DNA from: Caloranaerobacter sp050286925
Lineage (GTDB): Bacteria > Bacillota > Clostridia > Tissierellales > Thermohalobacteraceae
Direction: 5' to 3'
Length of the DNA: 64,000 nucleotides
Assembly (NCBI RefSeq): GCF_050286925.1
Contig: NZ_JBFWFX010000003.1
Span: forward strand, 184,901 to 248,900
Part shown: in pieces, positions 17,823 to 26,618 of the stretch
Position numbering within the stretch: position 1 is the stretch's first letter
Layout of the letters: each line of letters begins with the position of its first letter
Made by a program: the position numbers and the translations under genes
Notes under the pieces: generated by a model
Seen by the model: the letters and a program-made list of their open reading frames with translations, nothing else
The model's database searches: none
Told to the model about the DNA's origin: nothing

Positions 17823-20084
17823 TTGGCAAAAATAAATAATAAAAAGAATAAGAAAACTAAAAATAAAAAAAATAGAAGCAGCAAAAGCATTGATAGCATA
17901 AGTAAGGAAATTTTAGGGATTATAATAATAACGGTTTCTATATTAATGTTTACAAGTTTATATAATTATTCGAATGGTTATATTAATCACGTGATTAGAG
18001 ATAAAATATTAAAATTAACAGGTGTTGGTAGCGTGCTATTTCCTGCATTAATTTTGATTATAGGTATATTGTTTCTTTTCAATAAATTTAATAATAGTCG
18101 TACTAAAAAAATAATATATTTGCTGATGCTGTATTTATGTTTATTAACTTTATTTGAATTGAGAGCTTTCCCATCAATAGAAAATATAAGTTTAGCTGAA
18201 AAAATAAAAATATCTATTGTTTATGCTGACAATATGTACGGTGGAGGATTATTAGGTGCTTTTTTTGCATTTATATTATTAAAATTGTTTGGTTTATTAG
18301 GTTCATATATTGTATTAATATCTACAATATTAATTTTATTGTCTCTTTTAATAAAAATTAGCTATGTTAAAATATTAAACAAATGTTGTTTATTAGTAAA
18401 AAAATTTTTTACTAAGATATTTAAAAACAATAAATATGCAGTTGATTTAAATAAAGAACGAAGAATAGATATTATAGAGAACATTAAAAAAGAAGATGAA
18501 GATAAAAAGAAATTTATATTAAATGAAAATGAAATCGAAGAAAAAATAAAGATATTAGATTTTACAAAAGATATTGAAGAGCAACATGATAATGAATCTA
18601 GACTTATAAAAGATAATGTTAATTATGATATTAATAGAGCACAAGATAAGGGTACTAATGTCTTGGAAAACTTTAAATTGCCAAGTATCGATTTATTAGA
18701 TAATGTTACTAAACAACAAATGACAAATGATAAAACAGAAATAATTAACAATGTAAAAAAACTAGAGAGGACATTGTTGGATTTTGGTATTAAAGCAAAA
18801 GTTATACAAGTTAGTAAGGGGCCGACGATTACTAGGTTTGAATTACAGCCAGCACCTGGTGTTAAAGTAAGTAAAATTGTAAATTTAGCTGATGATTTAG
18901 CATTAAGTTTAGCATCTTCTGATATAAGAATAGAAGCACCAATACCAGGTAAGTCTGCAATAGGTATTGAAGTACCAAATAAAATAAAGTCAGATGTTAA
19001 AATTAAAGAAGTATTGTTATCAAAAGAATATATGAATATAGAAACTAAAATTCCTTTTGCTTTAGGTCAGGATATAGCTGGAAATCCTATAGTAGCAAAC
19101 TTAGAAAAGATGCCACATTTACTTATAGCAGGTGCTACTGGCTCCGGTAAAAGTGTTTGTATAAATACTTTGATAGTTAGTATACTTTATAAATCTAGAC
19201 CTGATGAGGTAAAATTATTAATGATTGATCCCAAAGTAGTTGAATTAAGTGTATATAACGGGATACCACATTTATTAATTCCTGTTGTTACTGATCCCAA
19301 AAAAGCTTCTTTTGCATTAAATTGGGCTGTAAATGAAATGACAAGAAGATACAAACTGTTTTCTGAACTAGGTGTTAGAGATCTACATAGTTATAATAAA
19401 AAACTTGATAAAGAACAGACCGACAAGAAGCTGCCTCAAATTGTAGTAATTATTGATGAATTAGCTGATTTAATGATGGTTGCACCGAATGAAGTAGAAG
19501 AAAGTATATGTAGGTTAGCGCAGATGGCAAGAGCTGCTGGTATTCATTTAATTATAGCAACTCAGAGGCCGTCTGTTGATGTTATAACAGGTACTATAAA
19601 AGCAAATATACCTTCAAGGATATCATTTGCTGTATCTTCGCAAGCTGATTCAAGAACGATTTTAGATATGAATGGTGCAGAAAAACTTTTAGGTAAAGGA
19701 GATATGCTATATTATCCAGTAGGTGCTTCAAAGCCGATCAGGGTTCAAGGAGCTTATATAAGTGATAAAGAAGTAGAAAGAATCGTTGCTTATTTAAAAA
19801 AATATAATAATAATGAAGAAAACTATGAAAATGAGTTGTTAGAAAGTGTTAATAAAAAAACTGAAAAAAATGATGATACTGTAGATGAATTATTACAGAA
19901 AGCTATCGAGCTAGTTGTAGAACATGGACAGGCATCTATATCATTGTTACAGAGAAAATTTAGAATTGGATATTCTAGAGCAGCTAGGCTTATTGATGAA
20001 ATGGAGGAAAGAGGTATAATTGGTGGATATGAAGGAAGCAAGCCGAGAAAAGTATTAGTAACAAAAGAAGATTTAAATGATTAA
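17823..20084 (+). CDS. ftsK: DNA translocase FtsK/SpoIIIE
   Basis: Septal DNA pump for chromosome segregation. The 753 residues begin with a Lys/Asn-rich stretch and four membrane helices within about residues 30-180, then a charged linker. The RecA-like motor has Walker A GATGSGKSV, Walker B VVIIDELADLMM and ATQRPSVDVITG. A C-terminal winged-helix gamma domain of about 65 residues (GQASISLLQRKFRIGYSRAARLIDEMEERGIIG) reads polar DNA motifs. TTG 17823 is taken as start; the in-frame GTG at 17814 lies within the Shine-Dalgarno GAGGTGG. Whether it acts in division, sporulation or both cannot be told. Confidence 0.95.
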   Translation: MAKINNKKNKKTKNKKNRSSKSIDSISKEILGIIIITVSILMFTSLYNYSNGYINHVIRDKILKLTGVGSVLFPALILIIGILFLFNKFNNSRTKKIIYLLMLYLCLLTLFELRAFPSIENISLAEKIKISIVYADNMYGGGLLGAFFAFILLKLFGLLGSYIVLISTILILLSLLIKISYVKILNKCCLLVKKFFTKIFKNNKYAVDLNKERRIDIIENIKKEDEDKKKFILNENEIEEKIKILDFTKDIEEQHDNESRLIKDNVNYDINRAQDKGTNVLENFKLPSIDLLDNVTKQQMTNDKTEIINNVKKLERTLLDFGIKAKVIQVSKGPTITRFELQPAPGVKVSKIVNLADDLALSLASSDIRIEAPIPGKSAIGIEVPNKIKSDVKIKEVLLSKEYMNIETKIPFALGQDIAGNPIVANLEKMPHLLIAGATGSGKSVCINTLIVSILYKSRPDEVKLLMIDPKVVELSVYNGIPHLLIPVVTDPKKASFALNWAVNEMTRRYKLFSELGVRDLHSYNKKLDKEQTDKKLPQIVVIIDELADLMMVAPNEVEESICRLAQMARAAGIHLIIATQRPSVDVITGTIKANIPSRISFAVSSQADSRTILDMNGAEKLLGKGDMLYYPVGASKPIRVQGAYISDKEVERIVAYLKKYNNNEENYENELLESVNKKTEKNDDTVDELLQKAIELVVEHGQASISLLQRKFRIGYSRAARLIDEMEERGIIGGYEGSKPRKVLVTKEDLND

Positions 20085-20116
20085 GTCTATAATATTTTAA
20101 GTAAGAGGTGTTACTA

Positions 20117-21175
20117 ATGATAAATGTAGTAAAGATAGAAGATATTATTGATAAAGATAATATAGTTTATATAGATGTAAGAAGTCCAAGCGAATATAAA
20201 ATTGATACAATTCCTGAAGCTATTAATATACCTATACTAACCGATGAAGAACGTGAAGAAATAGGATATATTTATAAACAAGTTGATGTTGAAAAAGCAA
20301 AAGTTTTAGGTCTTGAATATGCATCAAAAAAATTAGTAAATTTTTATTCTATAGCTAATAAGATAAAAAAAGATGGGAAAAAAATCGCATTGTTTTGTTA
20401 CAGAGGAGGAATGAGAAGCAACTCTGTAGCAAAAGTTTTAGATGCAATGGGATTGGATGTTTTTCTAATTGAAGGTGGCTATAAGAGTTATAGACATTAT
20501 GTTTTGAAAACGTTGCAGTCATATAAAAATAAAATTAAGTTTATTGTTTTACATGGTTATACGGGGACTGGAAAAACAAAAATATTATCGCTGTTAGAAA
20601 AACGAGGTGAACCTGTTCTGAATTTGGAGTATTTAGCTAGAAATAGTGGTTCAGTTTTTGGTAATATATACTTTAGAGAAGAATCAAGTACACAGAAAAA
20701 ATTTGATTCAATGTTATTAAAAAAATTAAAAGAGGCAAAGAATAGTTATATGTTTGTAGAAAGTGAAAGCAAAAGAATTGGTAAAGTTGTTATTCATGAT
20801 TTTCTTTATAATGATATTATTAACGGATATCATATTTTAATAAAAACTAGTTTAGATAATAGAATAAAAAATATAATTGATGAATATGTTAATATACAAA
20901 ATTATAATGAAGAATTAATAATAGATTCGATTAATAAACTAAAAAAAAGATTAGGACGTAATAAGGTTGAAGAGTTAGTAGAACAGGTTAAAATACGAAA
21001 TTTTGATTATGTAGTAAAAGAATTAATGGTTGAATATTATGATCCATTATATAAATATTCAATTGATAAAATAAAACATTTTGATAGAATAATAGAATAT
21101 GAAAATATGTCAGAAGCAGTAGATGAACTTATAGACTTTGTTAAAAATACAGTATTGAAAGGAGAGCACAGATGA
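20117..21175 (+). CDS. mnmH: tRNA 2-selenouridine synthase
   Basis: Replaces the sulfur of 2-thiouridine 34 with selenium in Lys, Glu and Gln tRNAs, using selenophosphate and a geranylated intermediate. The N-terminal rhodanese domain has IDVRSPSEYKIDTIPEAINIP and the active loop ALFCYRGGMRS with Cys94. A P-loop GYTGTGKT follows near residue 150. ATG 20117 is preferred because AGAGGTG (20104-20110) precedes it. It overlaps rimO by four bases (ATGA). Its presence implies selenophosphate synthetase elsewhere in the genome. Confidence 0.92.
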   Translation: MINVVKIEDIIDKDNIVYIDVRSPSEYKIDTIPEAINIPILTDEEREEIGYIYKQVDVEKAKVLGLEYASKKLVNFYSIANKIKKDGKKIALFCYRGGMRSNSVAKVLDAMGLDVFLIEGGYKSYRHYVLKTLQSYKNKIKFIVLHGYTGTGKTKILSLLEKRGEPVLNLEYLARNSGSVFGNIYFREESSTQKKFDSMLLKKLKEAKNSYMFVESESKRIGKVVIHDFLYNDIINGYHILIKTSLDNRIKNIIDEYVNIQNYNEELIIDSINKLKKRLGRNKVEELVEQVKIRNFDYVVKELMVEYYDPLYKYSIDKIKHFDRIIEYENMSEAVDELIDFVKNTVLKGEHR

Positions 21176-22524
21176 ATACAAAAGTATCATTAGTAACTTT
21201 GGGATGTTCAAAAAATTTAGTTGATTCTGAGATAATGTTAGGTATTATAAAAGAAAATGGATATTTACTAACACAAGATTTAGATGAAGCAGATATCATA
21301 ATAATTAATACTTGTGGTTTTATTAAAGATGCTAAGGAAGAATCAATAGATACAATAATAGAACTAGGAGAGTACAAAAAAGTAGGAAAGTGTAAGAAAC
21401 TAATTGTAACTGGTTGTTTAGCTGAAAGATACAAAGAAGAGATTCTTAAAGAATTACCAGAAGTTGATGCAGTTATTGGAACAGGAAATTTAAAAGATAT
21501 AGTAAATATAATGAGAGAGAGTGAAAAAGGTAAAAGAACTTTGAAGGCAGGTGAGATAAATAACTTTGATTATGATATCCTACCTAGATTTATAAGTTCT
21601 TCTGGTCCAACTGCTTATGTAAAGATTGCTGAAGGGTGTAATAATTTCTGTACTTATTGTATTATACCTAAAATTAGAGGTAAGTATAGGAGCAGACCTA
21701 TAGAGAAAATTGTTGAAGAAGTTGAAAAGTTGGTTGAAATGGGGAAAAAAGAAATAATATTAATAGCGCAAGATACTACAAAATATGGGTTGGATTTATA
21801 TAATGAGGTTAAATTACCTAAGCTGTTAGATGAATTAAATAAAATTAAAGGATTAGAATGGATTAGATTACAATACTTATATCCAGATGACTTTACAGAT
21901 GAACTTATAGATAGTATAAGAAAAAATGAAAAAGTTGTTAAATATGTAGATATACCGATTCAACATATAAATAATAGAATTTTGAAAAGGATGAACAGAA
22001 AGACAACAAAAGAAAGCATAGTAAATTTAATAGAGAAACTTAGAAATAGAATACCTAATATTGTTATTAGAACTACATTAATTGTAGGATTCCCAGGTGA
22101 AACGGAACAAGAGTTTAATGAATTATGTGAATTTGTAAAAAATATGAGGTTTGATAGATTGGGTGTTTTTGCATATTCAAAAGAAGAAGGTACACCAGCT
22201 GCTAATTTTGAAGGTCAAGTCGATGAGTCCGTAAAAGAGGAAAGAAAATCTATTATTATGGAAATACAAAGGCAGATATCATTTGAAAAGAATAGAGAAA
22301 AGATAGGGGATATTTATAAGGTTTTAGTTGAAGAAGAAGTTGAAAAAACAGAAAATAGTTTAATGTATTTAGGAAGAAGTTATATGGATAGTCCAGAGAT
22401 TGATGGACTTGTTTATATACACAGTAAACATTATTTAGCTTTAGGTAGTTTTGTGAATGTAAGAATATTTGATTGTTTAGAATATGATTTAATAGGAGAG
22501 ATAGACCATGAATTTAGCAAATAA
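21172..22524 (+). CDS. rimO: ribosomal protein S12 methylthiotransferase
   Basis: Radical SAM enzyme that methylthiolates an Asp of ribosomal protein S12. The 450 residues begin with the UPF0004 domain (VTLGCSKNLVDSE with its first cluster Cys), then the radical-SAM motif AEGCNNFCTYCIIP, and end with a TRAM domain (YKVLVEEEVEKTE onward). The N-terminal LGCSKNLVDSE and the P(R/K)IRGKYRSRP block distinguish it from the MiaB paralogue at 40-41.6 kb. Starts within the mnmH stop, with AAAGGAG upstream. Confidence 0.94.
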   Translation: MNTKVSLVTLGCSKNLVDSEIMLGIIKENGYLLTQDLDEADIIIINTCGFIKDAKEESIDTIIELGEYKKVGKCKKLIVTGCLAERYKEEILKELPEVDAVIGTGNLKDIVNIMRESEKGKRTLKAGEINNFDYDILPRFISSSGPTAYVKIAEGCNNFCTYCIIPKIRGKYRSRPIEKIVEEVEKLVEMGKKEIILIAQDTTKYGLDLYNEVKLPKLLDELNKIKGLEWIRLQYLYPDDFTDELIDSIRKNEKVVKYVDIPIQHINNRILKRMNRKTTKESIVNLIEKLRNRIPNIVIRTTLIVGFPGETEQEFNELCEFVKNMRFDRLGVFAYSKEEGTPAANFEGQVDESVKEERKSIIMEIQRQISFEKNREKIGDIYKVLVEEEVEKTENSLMYLGRSYMDSPEIDGLVYIHSKHYLALGSFVNVRIFDCLEYDLIGEIDHEFSK

Positions 22525-23053
22525 GTTAACTATAATAAGAATATTCTTAGTTCCAGTTTTTATGTTTTTTCTATTAGTCAAAATACCCTATGGGGAATAT
22601 ATAGCAGCATTTATATTTATACTGGCTGCTCTTACAGATAGTTTAGACGGTTATATAGCAAGAAAGAGAAATCAAGTAACTAAATTTGGGAAATTCATGG
22701 ATCCTCTAGCTGATAAGTTATTAGTATCGGCTGCATTAATATCTCTAATTGAAAAAGGGAAATTATCAGCTTGGGTTGTAATACTTATTATAGCAAGAGA
22801 ATTTGCAATTACAGGTTTAAGGGTATTGGCCGCTTCAGAAGGTATTACTATTGCAGCAAGTTGGTGGGGAAAAATCAAGACAATATCGCAAATAGTAGCT
22901 ATAATAACTTTGTTATTGGACAATTACCCTTTTAGATTAATAAATATACCTTTTGATAAGATATCTGTTGCTTTGGCTGTTATTTTTACATTAATTTCGG
23001 GATTCGATTATCTTTATAAAAATAGAAATGTTTATTTATCGGGTAATAAATAG
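22508..23053 (+). CDS. pgsA: CDP-diacylglycerol-glycerol-3-phosphate 3-phosphatidyltransferase
   Basis: Membrane enzyme of phosphatidylglycerol synthesis, 181 residues with several hydrophobic segments. The CDP-alcohol phosphotransferase signature, with spaced Asp, Gly and Arg residues, is complete: DSLDGYIARKR followed by GKFMDPLADKL. The start overlaps the end of rimO by 17 bases. The order rimO-pgsA-recA is common in Firmicutes. Confidence 0.95.
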   Translation: MNLANKLTIIRIFLVPVFMFFLLVKIPYGEYIAAFIFILAALTDSLDGYIARKRNQVTKFGKFMDPLADKLLVSAALISLIEKGKLSAWVVILIIAREFAITGLRVLAASEGITIAASWWGKIKTISQIVAIITLLLDNYPFRLINIPFDKISVALAVIFTLISGFDYLYKNRNVYLSGNK

Positions 23054-23082
23054 TTTAAAATTATTAACTTAGAAAAAGGCAT

Positions 23083-23108
23083 ATAATTTCCTATGGATTA
23101 TAAAAAAT
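23083..23108 (-). repeat. interspersed repeat, left-end fragment E (inverted)
   Basis: TATAATTTCCTATGGATT followed by ATAAAAAA is the reverse complement of the family's left end. As in the other copies a T-tract (here A-tract on the plus strand) abuts the end. No right half is present. It lies just upstream of the recA promoter. Confidence 0.7.
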
Positions 23109-23112
23109 AAGA

Positions 23113-23141
23113 TTGACTGCGTATGAAAATTGTTATATAAT
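23113..23141 (+). promoter_or_regulatory. recA sigma-A-type promoter
   Basis: -35 TTGACT (23113-23118), a 17-base spacer and -10 TATAAT (23136-23141). Near-consensus. The LexA box starts eight bases downstream, over the expected transcription start. Confidence 0.85.
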
Positions 23142-23148
23142 TACAATA

Positions 23149-23160
23149 GAACATAAGTTC
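23149..23160 (+). promoter_or_regulatory. LexA (SOS) box of recA
   Basis: GAACATAAGTTC is a perfect GAAC-N4-GTTC palindrome of the Gram-positive LexA/DinR type. It covers the expected transcription start of recA, a position that would block initiation. Confidence 0.85.
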
Positions 23161-23170
23161 GAATAATGAA

Positions 23171-23204
23171 AGGTAGGTGAACCAGAGTTATCTGGAATGA
23201 TATG
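23171..23204 (+). promoter_or_regulatory. recA translation start region with an intervening hairpin
   Basis: The best Shine-Dalgarno, AGGTAGGTGA (23171-23180), is 21 bases from ATG 23202, too far for normal use. Between them lies a perfect 5-bp hairpin CCAGA-GTTA-TCTGG (23182-23195). If folded, the effective spacing shrinks to about 7 bases. No other in-frame start or nearer ribosome binding site is visible. Confidence 0.6.
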
Positions 23205-24239
23205 TTAGAAAAGAAAAAAGCTTTAGAAATGGCTATAAGTCAAATTGAAAAGCAGTTTGGTAAAGGCTCTATTATGAAATTGGGTGAAAACTCTAAGCTT
23301 AATGTTGAAGCGATTTCTACAGGAGCATTAAGCTTAGATATTGCTTTAGGTATAGGTGGTTTACCAAGAGGTAGGATTGTAGAGATCTATGGTCCAGAAT
23401 CTTCTGGTAAAACAACAGTAGCACTTCATGTAATAGCAGAGGCTCAAAAACAAGGTGGTTCTGCCGCGTTTATTGATGCTGAACATGCATTAGATCCAAG
23501 TTATGCTAAAAGACTTGGAGTTGATATCGATAATCTTATCGTGTCACAACCTGATACTGGTGAGCAGGCTTTGGAAATTGCAGAGGCATTAGTAAGAAGT
23601 GGAGCGATTGATGTAATAGTAATAGATTCAGTTGCAGCTTTAGTTCCAAAAGCAGAAATAGAAGGAGAAATGGGGGATAGTCACGTAGGTTTACAAGCTA
23701 GACTTATGTCGCAGGCTTTAAGGAAACTAGCTGGTGCAATAAAAAAATCTAATACAATAGCTATATTTATTAATCAATTGAGAGAAAAAGTTGGCGTAAT
23801 GTTTGGTAATCCTGAAACTACACCAGGTGGACGAGCTTTGAAATTTTATGCTTCAGTTAGATTAGATGTAAGAAAGGTTGAAACATTAAAACAAAGTGAT
23901 GAAATGATAGGAAATAGAACAAGAGTGAAAGTAGTTAAGAATAAAGTTGCACCACCATTTAAAGTTGCAGAATTTGATATAATGTATGGTACGGGTATTT
24001 CTAAAGAAGGTAACTTATTAGATGTTGGTGTATCTGATGGAATTATCAGCAAATCGGGGTCTTGGTATAGTTATGGTGAACATAAACTTGGGCAAGGAAG
24101 AGAAAATGCAAAAGAGTTCTTAAGAGAAAATATAAAAGTAGCTCAAGAAATTGAAGAAAAAATAAGAATTAAGCATGGATTAAATGTAAATCAAAAAAAT
24201 AATAATGAAGAAGATAAAAAGATAGAAAATAAGAAATAA
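23202..24239 (+). CDS. recA: recombinase A
   Basis: Strand-exchange ATPase and SOS co-protease. The 345 residues carry Walker A GPESSGKTT (about 66-74), GEQALEIAEALVRSG, the ATPase loop VIVIDSVAALVPKAEIEGEMGD split by normal spacing, and NQLREKVGVMFGNPETTPGG. The charged Asn/Glu/Lys C-terminal tail is typical. No intein or intron is present. Regulated by the LexA box upstream. Upstream in-frame codons reach a TGA at 23178, so the ATG is the only standard start. Confidence 0.98.
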   Translation: MLEKKKALEMAISQIEKQFGKGSIMKLGENSKLNVEAISTGALSLDIALGIGGLPRGRIVEIYGPESSGKTTVALHVIAEAQKQGGSAAFIDAEHALDPSYAKRLGVDIDNLIVSQPDTGEQALEIAEALVRSGAIDVIVIDSVAALVPKAEIEGEMGDSHVGLQARLMSQALRKLAGAIKKSNTIAIFINQLREKVGVMFGNPETTPGGRALKFYASVRLDVRKVETLKQSDEMIGNRTRVKVVKNKVAPPFKVAEFDIMYGTGISKEGNLLDVGVSDGIISKSGSWYSYGEHKLGQGRENAKEFLRENIKVAQEIEEKIRIKHGLNVNQKNNNEEDKKIENKK

Positions 24240-24274
24240 ACGGTCTCTTTTAATGAGGCTGTTTATTTTTTTTG
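24234..24274 (+). terminator. recA intrinsic terminator
   Basis: Stem AAATAAACGGTCTC / GAGGCTGTTTATTT (24234-24247, 24255-24268), including two G-U pairs, followed by a run of T to 24272. It overlaps the recA stop codon. Confidence 0.8.
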
Positions 24275-24322
24275 TAATCTGTTTGTTCTATAATGTTATT
24301 GAAGTAATGAATTGGAAATAAC

Positions 24323-24351
24323 TTGACATAAGTTATAAAAAGTAATAAAAT
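24323..24351 (+). promoter_or_regulatory. promoter in the recA-rny gap
   Basis: TTGACA (24323-24328), 17-base spacer, TAAAAT (24346-24351). A near-consensus sigma-A promoter inside a gene-free region, pointing toward rny. Confidence 0.65.
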
Positions 24352-24357
24352 AAAAAC

Positions 24358-24590
24358 GGAAATTGGTAATTGTTTGTTGTTACTTAAAATTTAAGAAAAT
24401 ATAGGTAACAACTCATAAGCCGAGTTTACTCGGTTTATATTTTATATTTTTATTTTAAATATATGAATTTAAAGTCGGAATTAAGAATTTCCGAACATAG
24501 GAATCTATTTTTTTAGATTATTATTCTGTAGGGTTATGTTTTATGAGATAACGTAACTTGAAAAGAAAATAGTAGAGGAGGTGCTTTATT
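24358..24590 (+). ncRNA. candidate small RNA or structured rny leader
   Basis: The 350-base gap between recA and rny holds no gene. After the promoter above, a stem GTTGTTAC / GTAACAAC (about 24376-24411) is followed by a terminator-like hairpin AAGCCGAG / CTCGGTTT (24417-24424, 24429-24436) with a TATATTTTATATTTTT tail. This would give an RNA of roughly 90 bases. Two further hairpins (TCGGAATT / AATTTCCGA near 24475-24494, and AATCTA / TAGATT near 24503-24520) lie before the rny ribosome binding site. I do not recognise a known riboswitch class. Confidence 0.4.
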
Positions 24591-26123
24591 ATTGTAGAAA
24601 TATTGATAGCAATAACAGGTGTTGGAATTGGAACTATAGCTGGTTATTTGATTAGAAAAGGGATTGCAGAAAGTAAAATTAAAAGTGCTGAGGAAGCTGC
24701 AAAGAAGATAATTGAGGAAGCTCGAAAGCAAGCCGAAACTAGTAAAAAAGAGCTTTTGCTAGAAGCAAAAGAAGAAATTCATAGAATGCGAAATGAAATT
24801 GAAAGGGAAAACAGAGAAAGAAGAAATGAATTGCAGAAGCTCGAAAGGCGATTAGTCTATAAAGAAGAGATGTTGGATAAAAAAAGTGAAATATTGCAGC
24901 ATAAAGAGGAATCCTTAGCAAAAAAGATAAAAGAGTTAGAAGAAAAAGAGACATCTATCGATGAGCTATATCAGAAGCAAATTGAGGAATTGGAAAGACT
25001 ATCGGGATTAACGTCTGAAGAAGCAAGAGAGATTTTGTTGGGTGATATTAAAAAAGAAGTAACACATGAAGCTGCTGTTATGATTAAAGAAATAGAAAGT
25101 AAAGCAAAAGAAGAAGCTGATAAAAGAGCTAGAGAAATTATTTCCTATGCAATACAAAAATGTGCAGCAGATCATGTGGCAGAAACAACAGTAACGGTTG
25201 TTTCTCTACCAAATGATGAAATGAAAGGTAGAATTATAGGAAGAGAAGGTAGAAATATTAGAACTTTAGAGACTTTAACAGGAATTGATCTTATAATAGA
25301 TGATACACCGGAAGCTGTTATACTTTCAGGATTTGATCCGATTAGAAGAGAAATTGCTAGAATAGCACTTGAAAAGCTGATAGTTGATGGTAGAATACAC
25401 CCAGCTAGAATAGAAGAAATGGTCGAAAAAGCAAAAAGGGAAGTAGAAGCTCATATACGTGAAGAAGGTGAACAAGCAGCTTTTGATTGTGGAGTACATG
25501 GTTTACATTCAGAATTAATAAGGCTTCTAGGTAGGCTAAAATTTAGAACAAGCTATGGTCAGAATGTATTAAAGCATTCTATAGAAGTATCGCATTTAGC
25601 AGGGCTTATGGCAGCTGAACTAGGTGCGGATGTAAAAATAGCAAAACGAGCAGGTTTATTGCATGATATAGGAAAAGCGGTTGACCATGAGATGGAAGGC
25701 CCTCATGTTACTATAGGTGCAGATTTAGCAAGAAAATACAGGGAGTCTAAAGAAATAGTACATGCAATAGCAGCACATCACGGTGATATAGAACCGCAAA
25801 CAATAGAAGCCGTATTGGTTCAAGCGGCAGATGCTATTTCAGCAGCTAGACCAGGAGCGAGAAGAGAAACCTTAGAAGCATATATTAAAAGATTAGAGAA
25901 GTTAGAAGAAATTGCAAATTCTTTTGAAGGTGTTGAAAAGTCATATGCAATACAGGCTGGTAGAGAAATACGTGTTATGGTAAAACCAGAAGAGGTATTT
26001 GATAATGATATAGTACTTATTGCCAGAGAAATTGTTAAGAGAATTGAAAGTGAATTAGAGTATCCAGGACAAATTAAGGTTAATGTAATTAGAGAAACGC
26101 GAGCTATTGAATATGCAAAATAA
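24591..26123 (+). CDS. rny: ribonuclease Y
   Basis: Membrane-anchored endoribonuclease that starts mRNA decay. About 510 residues: an N-terminal membrane helix (VEILIAITGVGIGTIAGYLI), a long charged coiled coil (about 30-160), a KH domain (GRIIGREGRNIRTLETLTG) and an HD domain (HSIEVSHLAGLMA then AGLLHDIGKAVDHE). The start is unusual. The strong AGGAGGTG (24576-24583) is followed only by ATT codons at 24588 and 24591. The first standard codon, TTG 24603, is 21 bases from the AGGAGG core and would shorten the membrane helix. An AUU start is proposed. Confidence 0.93.
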   Translation: MVEILIAITGVGIGTIAGYLIRKGIAESKIKSAEEAAKKIIEEARKQAETSKKELLLEAKEEIHRMRNEIERENRERRNELQKLERRLVYKEEMLDKKSEILQHKEESLAKKIKELEEKETSIDELYQKQIEELERLSGLTSEEAREILLGDIKKEVTHEAAVMIKEIESKAKEEADKRAREIISYAIQKCAADHVAETTVTVVSLPNDEMKGRIIGREGRNIRTLETLTGIDLIIDDTPEAVILSGFDPIRREIARIALEKLIVDGRIHPARIEEMVEKAKREVEAHIREEGEQAAFDCGVHGLHSELIRLLGRLKFRTSYGQNVLKHSIEVSHLAGLMAAELGADVKIAKRAGLLHDIGKAVDHEMEGPHVTIGADLARKYRESKEIVHAIAAHHGDIEPQTIEAVLVQAADAISAARPGARRETLEAYIKRLEKLEEIANSFEGVEKSYAIQAGREIRVMVKPEEVFDNDIVLIAREIVKRIESELEYPGQIKVNVIRETRAIEYAK

Positions 26124-26152
26124 AGAGAAGATATATCTTCTCTTTATTTTAT
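26122..26152 (+). terminator. rny intrinsic terminator
   Basis: Perfect 10-bp stem AAAGAGAAGA / TCTTCTCTTT (26122-26131, 26136-26145), then ATTTTAT, overlapping the rny stop codon. A second small hairpin TTTTTCC / GGAAAAA with a T-run lies at about 26187-26217. Confidence 0.8.
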
Positions 26153-26289
26153 AGTATATCATTTCAAATAAATCAAAAAATTTAAATTTTTCCTTTGGAA
26201 AAAGAGGATTTTTTTGTTATTTGTAGAATAAGTGTATTGTAGTGTAATGATAAGTTTATAAATTATAAATACAAAAGGGGGCTTTATGA

Positions 26290-26550
26290 ATGGATGTATT
26301 AAAAGTATCAGCAAAGTCAAATCCAAATTCTGTTGCAGGAGCATTAGCAGGTGTATTACGCGAAAAAGGTTCTGCAGAAATTCAAGCTATAGGTGCTGGG
26401 GCGCTTAATCAGGCAGTTAAAGCGGTAGCAATAGCTAGAGGATTTGTTGCTCCTAGTGGTATAGACTTAGTATGTATACCGGCATTTACTGACATTGAGA
26501 TTGATGGGGAAGAGAGAACAGCAATTAAATTAATTGTACAACCTAGATAA
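26290..26550 (+). CDS. spoVS: stage V sporulation protein S
   Basis: Small Alba-like protein of 86 residues, highly conserved in spore formers, where it affects septation and the late spore programme. The sequence MDVLKVSAKSNPNSVAGALA with the central AIGAGALNQAVKAVAIARGF is diagnostic. GGGGGC precedes it. Another ATG at 26286 is in a different frame. Confidence 0.97.
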   Translation: MDVLKVSAKSNPNSVAGALAGVLREKGSAEIQAIGAGALNQAVKAVAIARGFVAPSGIDLVCIPAFTDIEIDGEERTAIKLIVQPR

Positions 26551-26556
26551 GTTTGG

Positions 26557-26588
26557 AAAAACCTGCATTATTGCAGGTTTTTTATTTG
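26557..26588 (+). terminator. spoVS intrinsic terminator
   Basis: Stem AAAAACCTGCA / TGCAGGTTTTT around 26557-26582 with a 4-base loop and a T-rich tail. Confidence 0.9.
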
Positions 26589-26618
26589 ATAATTATAATC
26601 TTTTAAGGAGCGATTAAA

